The notes beneath the pieces were generated by a model. It worked only from the letters and a program-made list of their open reading frames with translations, was not told where the DNA came from and did not search any database. Positions 38,623 to 47,812 of a stretch of 64,000 nt of DNA are shown here, in pieces. This stretch comes from Betaproteobacteria bacterium (GTDB lineage: Bacteria; Pseudomonadota; Gammaproteobacteria; Burkholderiales; JACQAP01), in contig JACQAP010000019.1 of the NCBI GenBank assembly GCA_016194905.1, positions 1-64,000 on the forward strand, read 5' to 3'. Made by a program: the position numbers and the translations under genes. The first letter of the stretch is position 1; the number at the start of each line of letters is the position of its first letter.

Positions 38623-39442
38623 CCTCCCGTTCTTCCTCGCGCGCCCAGAACAGACGGTCCGGCACCAGTTGGCCCATACCGGTCCGATACGCGTGCTTGA
38701 GCGTCTGCCAGGTATATTCCTGCGCGTCGCGCACGGCTTCCGGAATGGCAAGGCCGTTGGCGATCGTCGCTGCGATGGCCGAGGCCAGCGTACATCCCGA
38801 CCCATGATAGGTCCCGGCGAGTCGCTGCCATGAGTCAGTGCGCATGACACCCTGTTGTTCGTAAAGCGTGTTGATGACTTGCGGCGTATTCTCGTGTGTG
38901 CCGGTAATAAGCACATATTCGCAACCCAGACTGAGGATTCTGCGTGCGCATTCTCCGAGGTCCGGATCGTCATCTCCGTCTGCATCGTCGTCCCGGGCCA
39001 GCCGGCGCATTTCGAGGCTGTTTGGCGTGATCAGCGTTGTCTGCGGAACCAGCAGTTCGCGCATGGCCGAGATGAGGTCTTCGGAAGCCAGTTCGTCTCC
39101 GCGCCCCGAGGCGAGGATCGGATCCAGTACCAGCGGAATATCTGGATAATCGGATACCACTTCCGCAATTGCCGCGACGGCTTCTACACTGCCCAGCAGT
39201 CCGATCTTGAACACTGCAACCGGCACGTCTTCGAGAACGCAACGCGCCTGATCGGCCACCCACTCGGCGTCGATGGGCAGCACATCCTCCACGCCCATCG
39301 TGTCTTGGATGGTGACCGCAGTGACCACGGACAATGGGTGACATCCCATGCTGGACAGAGTGAGGATGTCCGCCTGCATGCCGGCCCCGCCGCTGGGGTC
39401 GGTTCCCGCAAACACGAGGACAATGGGAGGCGGAGCGGGCAC
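38606..39442 (-). CDS. thiD: hydroxymethylpyrimidine/phosphomethylpyrimidine kinase
   Basis: Phosphorylates HMP twice to HMP-PP for thiamine synthesis. 278 aa, ribokinase fold. The N-terminal FAGTDPSGGAGMQADI motif binds substrate and GSGCTLASAIAA is the anion-hole/catalytic-base region. A short acidic insert (DDDADGDDDPDLGE) replaces a surface loop. It is coupled to thiE, and divergent from rubredoxin with about 65 nt between. No TPP riboswitch is recognisable in that short leader. Confidence 0.94.
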   Translation of the reverse strand: MPAPPPIVLVFAGTDPSGGAGMQADILTLSSMGCHPLSVVTAVTIQDTMGVEDVLPIDAEWVADQARCVLEDVPVAVFKIGLLGSVEAVAAIAEVVSDYPDIPLVLDPILASGRGDELASEDLISAMRELLVPQTTLITPNSLEMRRLARDDDADGDDDPDLGECARRILSLGCEYVLITGTHENTPQVINTLYEQQGVMRTDSWQRLAGTYHGSGCTLASAIAATIANGLAIPEAVRDAQEYTWQTLKHAYRTGMGQLVPDRLFWAREEEREDEQAS

Positions 39443-39506
39443 GTCGATGTATTTCGCGGCTGCGTTTCGAACTAAAATGGAAGTTTAACCGAAACCCTTG
39501 CTTACC

Positions 39507-39695
39507 ATGGCCGCGACCGACGACCAAACCTACAAGACTTACATGTGTTTAATCTGTGGATTCATTTATGACGAAGCTGCCGGCCTGCCCGAGGAAGGCA
39601 TCCCCGCCGGTACGCGCTGGGACGATGTCCCGGTCAACTGGGTTTGCCCGGAATGCGGCGCCCGCAAGGAAGACTTCGAACTGGTCGAGATCTAG
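39507..39695 (+). CDS. rubredoxin
   Basis: Small one-iron electron carrier, 62 aa. The iron is held by C14-x2-C17 (MCLICGF) and C47-x2-C50 (WVCPECGA), with the family's YDE and PEEGIPAGT core. ATG 39507 is preferred over an in-frame TTG at 39498. No alkane hydroxylase or rubredoxin reductase is adjacent, so the redox partner is unknown. gloA follows 11 nt later. Confidence 0.95.
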   Translation: MAATDDQTYKTYMCLICGFIYDEAAGLPEEGIPAGTRWDDVPVNWVCPECGARKEDFELVEI

Positions 39696-39706
39696 AGAGG
39701 GCGGAC

Positions 39707-40093
39707 ATGCGAATACTTCACACCATGCTGAGGGTCGGAGACCTGAAGCGTTCGATCGAGTTCTACACCAACGTGCTCGGAATGCAGGTACTGCGGCAGA
39801 AAGACTATCCGGATGGCCGCTTCACGCTGGCGTTCGTCGGGTACGGCGCCGAGGACAAGGAAGCCGTGCTCGAGCTGACCCATAACTGGGATACGCCCAG
39901 GTACGATCTCGGTACTGGCTATGGCCACGTCGCGCTGGAAGTCGATGACGCTTACAAGGCCTGTGAAGAGGTGAAGAAGCGCGGTGGCAGGGTCACGCGC
40001 GAAGCCGGGCCGATGAAACATGGAACCACCGTGATCGCGTTTGTGGAAGATCCGGACGGCTACAAGATAGAGTTCATCCAGCACAAACACTAG
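39707..40093 (+). CDS. gloA: lactoylglutathione lyase (glyoxalase I)
   Basis: Isomerises the methylglyoxal-glutathione hemithioacetal to S-lactoylglutathione. 128 aa. The four metal ligands align with the E. coli nickel enzyme: H5, E56, H74 and E122. The signatures [12 protein letters not shown] and [13 protein letters not shown] are present. The ATG at 39707 follows GAGAGGG. The frame is open upstream into rubredoxin, but those residues are not GloA-like. Confidence 0.95.
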   Translation: MRILHTMLRVGDLKRSIEFYTNVLGMQVLRQKDYPDGRFTLAFVGYGAEDKEAVLELTHNWDTPRYDLGTGYGHVALEVDDAYKACEEVKKRGGRVTREAGPMKHGTTVIAFVEDPDGYKIEFIQHKH

Positions 40094-40105
40094 AAATGCC
40101 GCGGT

Positions 40106-40879
40106 TCAGGTCCTGGCGGCAACCATGAAGTTAGCGATCCGCACGAAATCCGCCACGCCGAGGGTCTCTCCCCTTGCCACCGGATCGATCCCAAGTTGCT
40201 CGAAGTCCGACGACACCAGTATTTCCCTCAAAGTATTGCGCAATGTCTTGCGGCGTTGACCGAACGCACGCATCACCACCTCCGCGAACAGCTTCTCGTC
40301 GTCCGCCACATGCGGCAGGACCCTGTGCGGAATCATGCGCACGATGGACGACCAGACCTTGGGAGCGGGGCGGAAGGCCGAAGGCGCAACGTCGAACAAC
40401 AACTCGATGCTCCATCGATACTGCAACATCACCGACAACCGCCCGTACTCCGAAGTACCGGGTTGCGCACTCATCCTTTCCACGACTTCGCGTTGGAGCA
40501 TGAAGTGTGCGTCGCGCACAACGTCAGCCTGGCTCGTTAAGTGGAACAGCAGCGGAGTGGATATGTTGTAGGGCAGGTTCCCCACAACGCGCAAGTCGTG
40601 CCCCATCGCGGCGAAATCGAATTCGAGCGCGTCGCCCTCGTGAATGGTCAATCGATCGGCTCCATGGCGGGCGCGCAGGTCCGCCACGATATCGCGGTCT
40701 ATCTCGATTACGTCGAGATGCTCAAGCCGCTGCAACAGCGGCAATGTCAGCGCGCCGAGGCCAGGTCCGATTTCCATGAACCGGTCACCGGATTGCGGGC
40801 GGATGGCCGCCACGATGTGCTCGACCACGCCGGCATCTTCCAGGAAATTCTGGCTAAAGCGCTTGCGCGGTGTGCGCAT
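40106..40879 (-). CDS. rsmA: 16S rRNA (adenine1518-N6/adenine1519-N6)-dimethyltransferase
   Basis: KsgA: dimethylates the two adenines of the helix-45 loop in 16S rRNA late in 30S assembly. 257 aa. SAM motifs EIGPGLGALT and VIEIDRD, and the catalytic NLPYN (VGNLPYNIST), are intact. The N-terminus RKRFSQNFL is the family signature. Next to surA and lptD as usual, but the pdxA gene commonly found between surA and rsmA is absent: the gap is 135 nt. Confidence 0.95.
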   Translation of the reverse strand: MRTPRKRFSQNFLEDAGVVEHIVAAIRPQSGDRFMEIGPGLGALTLPLLQRLEHLDVIEIDRDIVADLRARHGADRLTIHEGDALEFDFAAMGHDLRVVGNLPYNISTPLLFHLTSQADVVRDAHFMLQREVVERMSAQPGTSEYGRLSVMLQYRWSIELLFDVAPSAFRPAPKVWSSIVRMIPHRVLPHVADDEKLFAEVVMRAFGQRRKTLRNTLREILVSSDFEQLGIDPVARGETLGVADFVRIANFMVAART

Positions 40880-41014
40880 GTCAGCCGAACCTCGCGGACG
40901 AACTACGGGTACAACTCAGCGGCGTCGGAATCTGCGTGATTCGTTGATCGACGTCGGGCATACCGCATGCACATGGACGCCATGCAGCGCAGCTACTGCG
41001 TTTGGCACGGCGCT

Positions 41015-42328
41015 TCAGCGTTCTTCCAGGCGCAATTCGACATAAGCGCGGTCGCGCTGCTGCCGCACCCATTCCTGGTAAGCCTCGTCGGCCTTGCGCG
41101 TGCGAATCGACTGCCGGGCGAGGACTCGCTGACGTTCTTTCGACATGTCCTCACTGCGCCGCTCGACGACTTGAATCAGATGCCAGCCGAAGGGTGACTG
41201 CACCGGGTCGCTGACCTGGCCCGGCTCGAGTCCATTCATCGCACGCTCGAATTCCGCCACGGTATCTCCCGGGGACAGCCACCCCAGGTCGCCTCCGCGC
41301 GAGGCGCTCGCATCCTCGGATTGCAGGCGCGCCAGTTCGGTGAAATTGGCGCCGTTTTCGATGCGCTCCTTAAGGTTGGTCAGCCGCTGCTTCGCTTCGG
41401 CCTCCGACACCACTTCATTGAGCCGGATCAGGATGTGGCGTGCATGCGTTTGCGGAATGATCACGGGTGATTCATTGCCGCGCTTGTCCAGAAGTTTGAT
41501 GATGTGAAATCCGTTGGCGCTACGCAGCACCGTGCTGACATCACCGACCTTCATGGTCTTGACGGATTCGACGAAAATCTGTGGAAGGCGCGCTGCCGGT
41601 CGCCAGCCCAGCGGACCGCCCTCGAGCGCATTCTGCGCGTCCGAAACGCCCGCGGATACCTGCCGGAAATCGGCCCCCCCCTTGATCTGCTCAAGTGCTT
41701 TCTCGGCAATGATGCGCTTCGCCTTGATTTGTTCCGGGCTGGCCTGTTCCGGCACGAGGACCAGGATGTGGGAAAGACTGTACTCGTCGTCTTTGCCTCC
41801 TTGGCTTTGCTGGTTCTTCAGATAGTTGTCGATTTCCGCATCGGTGATCAGGATCTTGCTGTCGACTTCGCGCTCTTTCAATCGGGCGATCAGGATCTCG
41901 TTGCGCAATTCTTCCCGAAAGCGGTTGAAGTCGATGCCGTCAGCCTCCAGCATCTTGCGGAAAGCTTCCGGCGTCATCTTGTTTTCCTGTGCGATGCGCT
42001 CGATCGATCGCTGCAACTGGGTATCGTCCACGCGCAATCCGGTTTCCCTTGCACTCTGCGCCAATACTTTTGCGGTAACCAGCCGCTCGAGCAACTGGCG
42101 CTCCAGGACGTCGGGAGCCGGCAAGGGTGTGCCCTGGCGTTTTAACTGCTGCAGCGCGACCTTAACCTGTTCGTCGAGATCGAGACGGGTGACCACCTCG
42201 CTGTTGACCACCGCAACAACCCGATCGAGCATCAGGCTGTCGTTGCGCTTTCGACCTTCCTGCGCGGCCGAGACTGGAAAAGCGAGGCATACCAGCAGCA
42301 GGGCGCAGAGGATTCGCATATTCATCAT
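41015..42328 (-). CDS. surA: periplasmic chaperone/peptidyl-prolyl isomerase SurA
   Basis: Escorts unfolded outer-membrane proteins to the BAM complex. 437 aa with a signal peptide (ILCALLLVCLAFPVSA). The N-terminal chaperone domain (LDRVVAVVNSEVVTRLDLD) is followed by two parvulin domains (SLSHILVLVP; ARHILIRLNE ... GGDLGWLSPG ... SPFGWHLIQV) and the C-terminal helix. Three clustered ATGs make the exact start uncertain by a few codons. It lies downstream of lptD, one of its main clients. Confidence 0.95.
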   Translation of the reverse strand: MMNMRILCALLLVCLAFPVSAAQEGRKRNDSLMLDRVVAVVNSEVVTRLDLDEQVKVALQQLKRQGTPLPAPDVLERQLLERLVTAKVLAQSARETGLRVDDTQLQRSIERIAQENKMTPEAFRKMLEADGIDFNRFREELRNEILIARLKEREVDSKILITDAEIDNYLKNQQSQGGKDDEYSLSHILVLVPEQASPEQIKAKRIIAEKALEQIKGGADFRQVSAGVSDAQNALEGGPLGWRPAARLPQIFVESVKTMKVGDVSTVLRSANGFHIIKLLDKRGNESPVIIPQTHARHILIRLNEVVSEAEAKQRLTNLKERIENGANFTELARLQSEDASASRGGDLGWLSPGDTVAEFERAMNGLEPGQVSDPVQSPFGWHLIQVVERRSEDMSKERQRVLARQSIRTRKADEAYQEWVRQQRDRAYVELRLEER

Positions 42329-42397
42329 TCATTTCGGTAATCGGAAAATTCGCATCATTGCAACAATAGACCATGGCGCCTAGCATGCGTTCATGCG

Positions 42398-44614
42398 TCA
42401 AAATGACGGGAACGGATTGAAATCCGCGGGCCGTTTTTCGTTTGTCTTCGTATAGCCGGTGATGTTCTGCCGCAACAGCTCCAGCGGGCTCGAACCGATC
42501 CGCGAAACTCCGTTCAACTCGAGTTGAAAGAACATTGCGTTGACGTACTCCTGGGTCGCGCTCACAAACCGATGCAAGACGAACCGCGCAGCCCAGCACC
42601 CGGCATTGTACTCGACCCCCAGCAGCCCCTCCAGGAGACGCCTGTCCCGTAAGGTATAGTTGTAGCGTGCCAACCCGGTCCAGCGACCGCCAATCGGCCA
42701 TTCCGTCGACAGGTCGACCTGCTCCAGCGTGTCGCGAGTGAAACGGTATCCGAAATTCACCACTTTGCCGACGTCGGGCTGATAGCGTAGCACCGCGTTG
42801 CTACGCTCAGTTCGATTGTCGTTGACGCTATACTGCATGCCCAGATCGGTGAACCAGTGCTTGGTGATTTGCCCGGTCGCCGCTGCCAGCACATCGGAAC
42901 GATCTGAACCGGGCAAGGCTGGCGTGAGCGAGACTTGTTGTTGCTTGAAGTAGTAACGCTGGCCCAGCGTGAAACGCAGTTGTTCGTCACCGTTGTCCGG
43001 ATCGATCAGTCGGCTGGTGACCGCAGCCGTGAGTTGATTGGCGTCGTTGATCCGATCGCCGCCGCTAAACCGGTTCTCGGTGAATATTTGCGCGAGGTTG
43101 AAGTCCGCCAGGGCGGTATCGAAATTGGGCAACTGATCCTGCGGGCGGAACGGGATGTAGACGTAGTAAAGCCGCGGCTCCAGTGTCTGCAGGAACGCGC
43201 GCCCCCACAAAGCGGTCTCCCGTTCGAACGTAAGCGCGCTGTCGACGCTGTAAATCGGCAAATTGCGCGACTCTCCGGCACGATTCGGATCCTCGAACGA
43301 GTAATTCGTGGTGTGATAGCCGACCTTGGGTGTCAGATAGAAGAACGAAGTCTGGAATGGCGCACTGATCGACGGATACAGAATCTCGCGCCTGCCATTG
43401 AGCAGGGTGGGGTGCACAAATTCGACATATTCGCCCTGCAAGCCGAAATCCAGATGTACGTCCGTCGGCCGATTCATGTTCAGCGTAATCTGCGGCATCC
43501 GCGCATAAGGCGGAACCACCGGGGCCAGCGGATCCTGCAGGGTCTGAAATCGCTGGACGCGGGTATTCAGATTCCACCAGTCCCCGTCATAGAACAGGTT
43601 CCCTTGCCGATTCAAGTTGGTCTGCGACGTGGCGGCGATCTTGTCGCTCAGGTCCGTGAAGTAGGTGTCATCGGAAACGCCTTGCAGGTCCAGCGCGCCC
43701 GAAAAACCGTTTCCGAAATTTTGCTGGTGCTGCCAGGAATAGGCATAGCGCGTCTGATCTTTCTGACGATCATCGGGGAGGTATTCGCCGCGCATCTCGC
43801 CCTTGAGGTCAGGCTCCAGGTAACGGAAATCCCCGTTCATCAGCACGCCGCGCTTGGCCAGCAGCCGCGGTGCAATTGTCGCGTCGCGATTCGGCGCGAT
43901 GTTCCAGTAGAACGGCTGGGTGTACTCGAAGCCGCTCTGTCCCGTGCTGCCGATGGTAGGCGGCAGCAGTCCTGTCTTGCGACGACCGCTCAGCGAGAAA
44001 TCCAGATAGGGTGAATACAGGATCGGCACGCCCTTGAATACCACGGTCGCGTTGTGTGCCACGCCGATATCCCGAAGCCGGTCGAGTTCCAGCCGGTCTA
44101 TGCGCATGAACCAGTCGTCGTCGCCCACATCGCAATTGGTATAAGTAGCCTTGTCGATCTTGTACAAGTCGCGATTCTCCGCCACCAGCCGGCCGGCATC
44201 GCCGCGTGCGCCGTAGCGCAGCAGCCTGTACGCCGGCTTGTCGATATATCCGCTGTCGTTGTCCAGATCGTAGAACAGCTGGTCACCGGTGATGACATCG
44301 CCCTCCTTCTCGAAGCGGACGTGGCCGGTCGCGGTAAACTGCTGGTCCGGAAAAGACAGGTGCAGCTGATCGGAAAATATCGCCGTGCCGCGCTTGCGGA
44401 GACGCACGCTGCCTGCGGCCTCAAGCTCCTGCTCCTGGTGGCCCTCGACGTGATCGGCGTCGACGAACAGGTCGGTGGGCTCATCGCGGCCGAGTACGTA
44501 AGGAATCAGTTCAGGTTGCATCCGGAGTTTGAGACCGGGTTCTTCGGCGTGCGCGCCGTGAGCGACATACAAGATCAACGACAGGACTGCAGATGTGATG
44601 CGCAAACGATGCAT
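42398..44614 (-). CDS. lptD: LPS-assembly protein LptD
   Basis: Outer-membrane barrel that, with LptE, inserts lipopolysaccharide into the outer leaflet. 738 aa with a signal peptide cleaved after AHA. The N-terminal beta-jellyroll (OstA-like) domain covers about 45-150 and the LptD barrel the rest. It has only two cysteines, C161 (TNCDVG) and C673 (AGCWAAR), against four in E. coli, and these match the positions of one inter-domain disulfide. The order lptD-surA, with amgK divergent, is conserved in related genomes. Confidence 0.95.
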   Translation of the reverse strand: MHRLRITSAVLSLILYVAHGAHAEEPGLKLRMQPELIPYVLGRDEPTDLFVDADHVEGHQEQELEAAGSVRLRKRGTAIFSDQLHLSFPDQQFTATGHVRFEKEGDVITGDQLFYDLDNDSGYIDKPAYRLLRYGARGDAGRLVAENRDLYKIDKATYTNCDVGDDDWFMRIDRLELDRLRDIGVAHNATVVFKGVPILYSPYLDFSLSGRRKTGLLPPTIGSTGQSGFEYTQPFYWNIAPNRDATIAPRLLAKRGVLMNGDFRYLEPDLKGEMRGEYLPDDRQKDQTRYAYSWQHQQNFGNGFSGALDLQGVSDDTYFTDLSDKIAATSQTNLNRQGNLFYDGDWWNLNTRVQRFQTLQDPLAPVVPPYARMPQITLNMNRPTDVHLDFGLQGEYVEFVHPTLLNGRREILYPSISAPFQTSFFYLTPKVGYHTTNYSFEDPNRAGESRNLPIYSVDSALTFERETALWGRAFLQTLEPRLYYVYIPFRPQDQLPNFDTALADFNLAQIFTENRFSGGDRINDANQLTAAVTSRLIDPDNGDEQLRFTLGQRYYFKQQQVSLTPALPGSDRSDVLAAATGQITKHWFTDLGMQYSVNDNRTERSNAVLRYQPDVGKVVNFGYRFTRDTLEQVDLSTEWPIGGRWTGLARYNYTLRDRRLLEGLLGVEYNAGCWAARFVLHRFVSATQEYVNAMFFQLELNGVSRIGSSPLELLRQNITGYTKTNEKRPADFNPFPSF

Positions 44615-44679
44615 GCGGGTTGTTGATCGAGGCGAGGTGCTAAAATCTCACAAATCATCCTTCAAGGCAACGAAGCAGC

Positions 44680-45672
44680 TTGGATCGCTACGCGCTCGTT
44701 CACGACTGGCTGACCCGGCAACTTCCCGGACGGACCTTCTCTCTCTCGCCAGCCTCCGCGGACGCCAGCTTCCGGCGCTATTTCCGCGTTACGCTGCCTG
44801 ACGCCACGCTCATCGTCATGGATGCGCCGCCCGAGCATGAAGATTGCCGCCCGTTCGTACACGTCGCCGGGCTCATGGCCGCGGCGGGCATGAACGTTCC
44901 CGCCATATTTGCACAGGATCTTGCACAGGGCTTGCTGCTGTTGTCGGACCTGGGTTCGACGACTTATCTCGCCGCGCTCAGCGATCACAACGCCGACAGT
45001 CTGTTCGGCGATGCGACCGATACGCTGATCCGCTGGCAGCTCGCCAGCCGCGAAGCCGTGCTGCCCCTGTACGATGAAGCCTTGCTGCGACGCGAACTCG
45101 ACCTGTTCCCCGAGTGGTATCTGCGGCGTCACCTCGGCATCGAACTCAATGCCCGGCAACGGCAATCTCTGGAGACGGTGTTCCGGCTCGTTCTCGCCAG
45201 CAACCTTGCCCAGCCCAGGACTTACGTTCATCGCGATTACATGCCGCGCAACCTGATGCTGACCGAACCCAATCCGGGAGTGCTCGACTTTCAGGATGCG
45301 GTTTACGGGCCGATCACCTACGACGTGGCCTCGCTTTTCAAGGACGCCTTCATAAGCTGGGACGAGCGACGCATCCTCGACTGGACCATCCGCTATTGGG
45401 AAAAAGCCAGGCAGGCAAGGCTGCCCGTCAATGCCGACTTCGGCGCGTTCTATCGCGACTTCGAATGGATGGGATTGCAGCGCCACCTCAAGGTGCTCGG
45501 CATCTTCGCACGCATCTGCCACCGCGACGGCAAGCCCACTTATGTCAAGGATACGCCGCGCTTCCTAGGCTACGTGCGCACAGTATCCGAGCGTTACGCG
45601 CCGCTGTCCCCGTTGCTGCACCTGCTCGATCAATTCGCCGATCGCAAGCCGGCAATCGGCTACACGTTCTGA
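44680..45672 (+). CDS. amgK: N-acetylmuramate/N-acetylglucosamine anomeric kinase AmgK
   Basis: Phosphorylates recovered MurNAc (and GlcNAc) at C1 in the peptidoglycan-recycling bypass that is insensitive to fosfomycin. 330 aa, aminoglycoside-phosphotransferase fold. The catalytic loop is VHRDYMPRNLML (HxDx4N) and the metal motif is VLDFQDAVYGP. It begins with TTG 44680, which leads straight into the family N-terminus. It is paired with murU 5 nt downstream and lies beside lptD, as in Pseudomonas. Confidence 0.92.
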   Translation: MDRYALVHDWLTRQLPGRTFSLSPASADASFRRYFRVTLPDATLIVMDAPPEHEDCRPFVHVAGLMAAAGMNVPAIFAQDLAQGLLLLSDLGSTTYLAALSDHNADSLFGDATDTLIRWQLASREAVLPLYDEALLRRELDLFPEWYLRRHLGIELNARQRQSLETVFRLVLASNLAQPRTYVHRDYMPRNLMLTEPNPGVLDFQDAVYGPITYDVASLFKDAFISWDERRILDWTIRYWEKARQARLPVNADFGAFYRDFEWMGLQRHLKVLGIFARICHRDGKPTYVKDTPRFLGYVRTVSERYAPLSPLLHLLDQFADRKPAIGYTF

Positions 45673-45677
45673 TCCGC

Positions 45678-46385
45678 GTGCCTCGGCATTTTTCTCCCGT
45701 TGCGATGATTCTCGCCGCCGGCCGCGGCGAGCGCATGCGGCCACTGACCGACCACACACCCAAGTCCATGCTGCAGGTCGGCGGCAAGGCACTCATCTTC
45801 CGGCATCTTGAAAAACTCGCGGACGCCGGATTCCGCTCCGTCGTGATCAACCATGCCCATCTGGGCGAACAGCTCGAAACCGCCGTTGGCGACGGCAGTC
45901 GCTGGAATCTCGCGATTCGTTTTTCGCCGGAAGCGCAGGCGCTGGAGACGGCAGGCGGTATCCGCAATGCGCTGCCGCTGCTGCGCGAACAGGTGTTTGC
46001 CGTCGTCAATGCCGACGTCTATAGCGGCTATGATTACGCTCGCCTCGCCGAAGCGATTCGGCAAATGCAACCCGCAACGCTTGCGCATCTCGTCCTGGTC
46101 AACAACCCGCCGCATCATCCGGAAGGTGATTTTTGCCTGGAAGGCAATCTGGTGCGCGCCGGCAGCAAAGATCTGCTCACGTTCAGCGGCGTCGGCGCGT
46201 ATCGAGCGGCACTGTTCGATCCGGTCGCGCCCGGGAGCAAGCACCCGCTGGCGCCGCTGCTACGCGAACAAATGGCCCTCGGCAAGATTACCGGCGAGCA
46301 TTTTCGCGGCGCATGGGACGATGTCGGCACACCGCAGCGCCTTGCCGATCTCGAGGCGCGGCTGCAGCAGGCACCGGACCGCTGA
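45678..46385 (+). CDS. murU: N-acetylmuramate alpha-1-phosphate uridylyltransferase MurU
   Basis: Turns MurNAc-1-phosphate into UDP-MurNAc, the second step after AmgK. 235 aa from GTG 45678; the frame is open far upstream within amgK. LAAGRGERMRPLTDHTPK is the nucleotide loop, NADVY binds the metal and GAYRAALFDPV follows in the sugar site. It is shorter than GlmU because it lacks the acetyltransferase helix. Confidence 0.93.
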   Translation: MPRHFSPVAMILAAGRGERMRPLTDHTPKSMLQVGGKALIFRHLEKLADAGFRSVVINHAHLGEQLETAVGDGSRWNLAIRFSPEAQALETAGGIRNALPLLREQVFAVVNADVYSGYDYARLAEAIRQMQPATLAHLVLVNNPPHHPEGDFCLEGNLVRAGSKDLLTFSGVGAYRAALFDPVAPGSKHPLAPLLREQMALGKITGEHFRGAWDDVGTPQRLADLEARLQQAPDR

Positions 46386-46420
46386 CCTCCGTCCGCGCGG
46401 GATCGGCATCGCACAGGCCG

Positions 46421-46426
46421 TATAAT
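46421..46426 (+). promoter_or_regulatory. possible -10 element for pepP
   Basis: A perfect TATAAT 30 nt before the pepP GTG, in the 70-nt gap after murU. No recognisable -35 lies 15-19 nt upstream, so this is weak. Confidence 0.3.
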
Positions 46427-46455
46427 TCGAGCACTGCATCCTTGGATTCCCTTAC

Positions 46456-47757
46456 GTGATCGATCCCGCCCTGTATGCCCGTCGCCGCACCCGGTTCGCC
46501 GCACTGATGGAGGACGGCGTCGCGGTAGTACGCACCGCGCCGGAGCGGCTGCGCAATCGCGATTCCTCTTATCCGTTTCGCTTCGACAGCTATTTCCACT
46601 ACCTCACCGGCTTTCCCGAACCAGAAGCGGTGCTGGTGCTTTTCGCCGGAAAGAACCCGAAAAGCATCTTGTTCTGCCGCGAGAAGGACGTCGAGCGCGA
46701 GATCTGGGATGGCTTTCGCTATGGCCCCGAGAAGGCGCAACAAGCTTTCGGCTTGGACGAGGCGCACCCGATCGCCAGGCTCGATGAGCAGTTGCCGCAA
46801 CTGCTCGCCAACCAATCCACCGTTTTCTGCGATGTCGGCGCGGACCCGGATTGGGACCGCCAGGTGATCGGATGGATCAACAGGGTGCGCGCGCAAGTCA
46901 GAACCGGCGTGGGTGCGCCGGGTGAGATTCGCGATGTCCGCCGCTTCCTCGACGACATGCGCCTGATCAAGGACGAACAGGAAATCGGCATCATGCGGCG
47001 GGCTGCTGTTATTTCGTCGGAAGCGCATCGCCGGGCCATGCGTGCGGCCCGTCCCGGGTTGCGCGAATATGAACTGGAAGCCGAATTGATTCACGAATTT
47101 CGCCGGCAGGGTGCACAGGCGCCGGCCTACACGCCGATCGTAGCCGGCGGAGCGAACTCCTGCGTGCTGCACTACGTGCAGAACGATGCAGTGCTCAAGG
47201 ACGGCGAAGTGGTGTTGATCGACGCGGGATGCGAACTCGACGGCTATGCTTCGGACATTACGCGTACTTTTCCGGTGAGCGGCAGGTTCTCCGGGCCGCA
47301 ACGCGATATCTACCAACTCGTGCTGTCGGCCCAGGCTGCGGCCATAGCGCAGGTAAAGCCCGGCAATGAATGGGAAGCGCCGCACGATGCGGCAGTGAAG
47401 GTGCTGGCGCAGGGCATGGTAGACCTCGGACTATGCAAAGGCAGCACGGACAGCGTAATCGAGTCCGGCGACTACCGGCGCTTCTATATGCACCGCACCG
47501 GACACTGGCTGGGCATGGATGTCCATGATGCCGGCGATTACAAGCGCAATGGCGCGTGGCTCGCGCTCAAGCCGGGCATGGTGCTGACGGTCGAGCCGGG
47601 CTGCTACGTGCGGCCCGCCGAAGGCGTTCCGGAAAAATTCTGGAACATCGGCGTACGCATCGAGGACGATGCGCTGGTGACCGACTCCGGCTGCGAGATC
47701 ATCACCGCGGCGGCCCCGAAGAATATCGACGACATCGAAGTACTGATGCGCAACTGA
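46456..47757 (+). CDS. pepP: Xaa-Pro aminopeptidase
   Basis: Removes N-terminal residues preceding proline. 433 aa, with an N-terminal creatinase-like domain and a C-terminal pita-bread domain. The dinuclear manganese ligands are visible: D in LIDAGCEL, D in YASDITRTFP, H in MHRTGHWLGMDVHD, E in LTVEPGCYV and E in GVRIEDD. It starts with GTG 46456. The pepP-ubiH order is conserved in many proteobacteria. Confidence 0.95.
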   Translation: MIDPALYARRRTRFAALMEDGVAVVRTAPERLRNRDSSYPFRFDSYFHYLTGFPEPEAVLVLFAGKNPKSILFCREKDVEREIWDGFRYGPEKAQQAFGLDEAHPIARLDEQLPQLLANQSTVFCDVGADPDWDRQVIGWINRVRAQVRTGVGAPGEIRDVRRFLDDMRLIKDEQEIGIMRRAAVISSEAHRRAMRAARPGLREYELEAELIHEFRRQGAQAPAYTPIVAGGANSCVLHYVQNDAVLKDGEVVLIDAGCELDGYASDITRTFPVSGRFSGPQRDIYQLVLSAQAAAIAQVKPGNEWEAPHDAAVKVLAQGMVDLGLCKGSTDSVIESGDYRRFYMHRTGHWLGMDVHDAGDYKRNGAWLALKPGMVLTVEPGCYVRPAEGVPEKFWNIGVRIEDDALVTDSGCEIITAAAPKNIDDIEVLMRN

Positions 47758-47812
47758 GCCCGCAACGCTTCATGTCCATTCTTCGACTCGTTGCACCCGC
47801 ACGACGCTAGTC

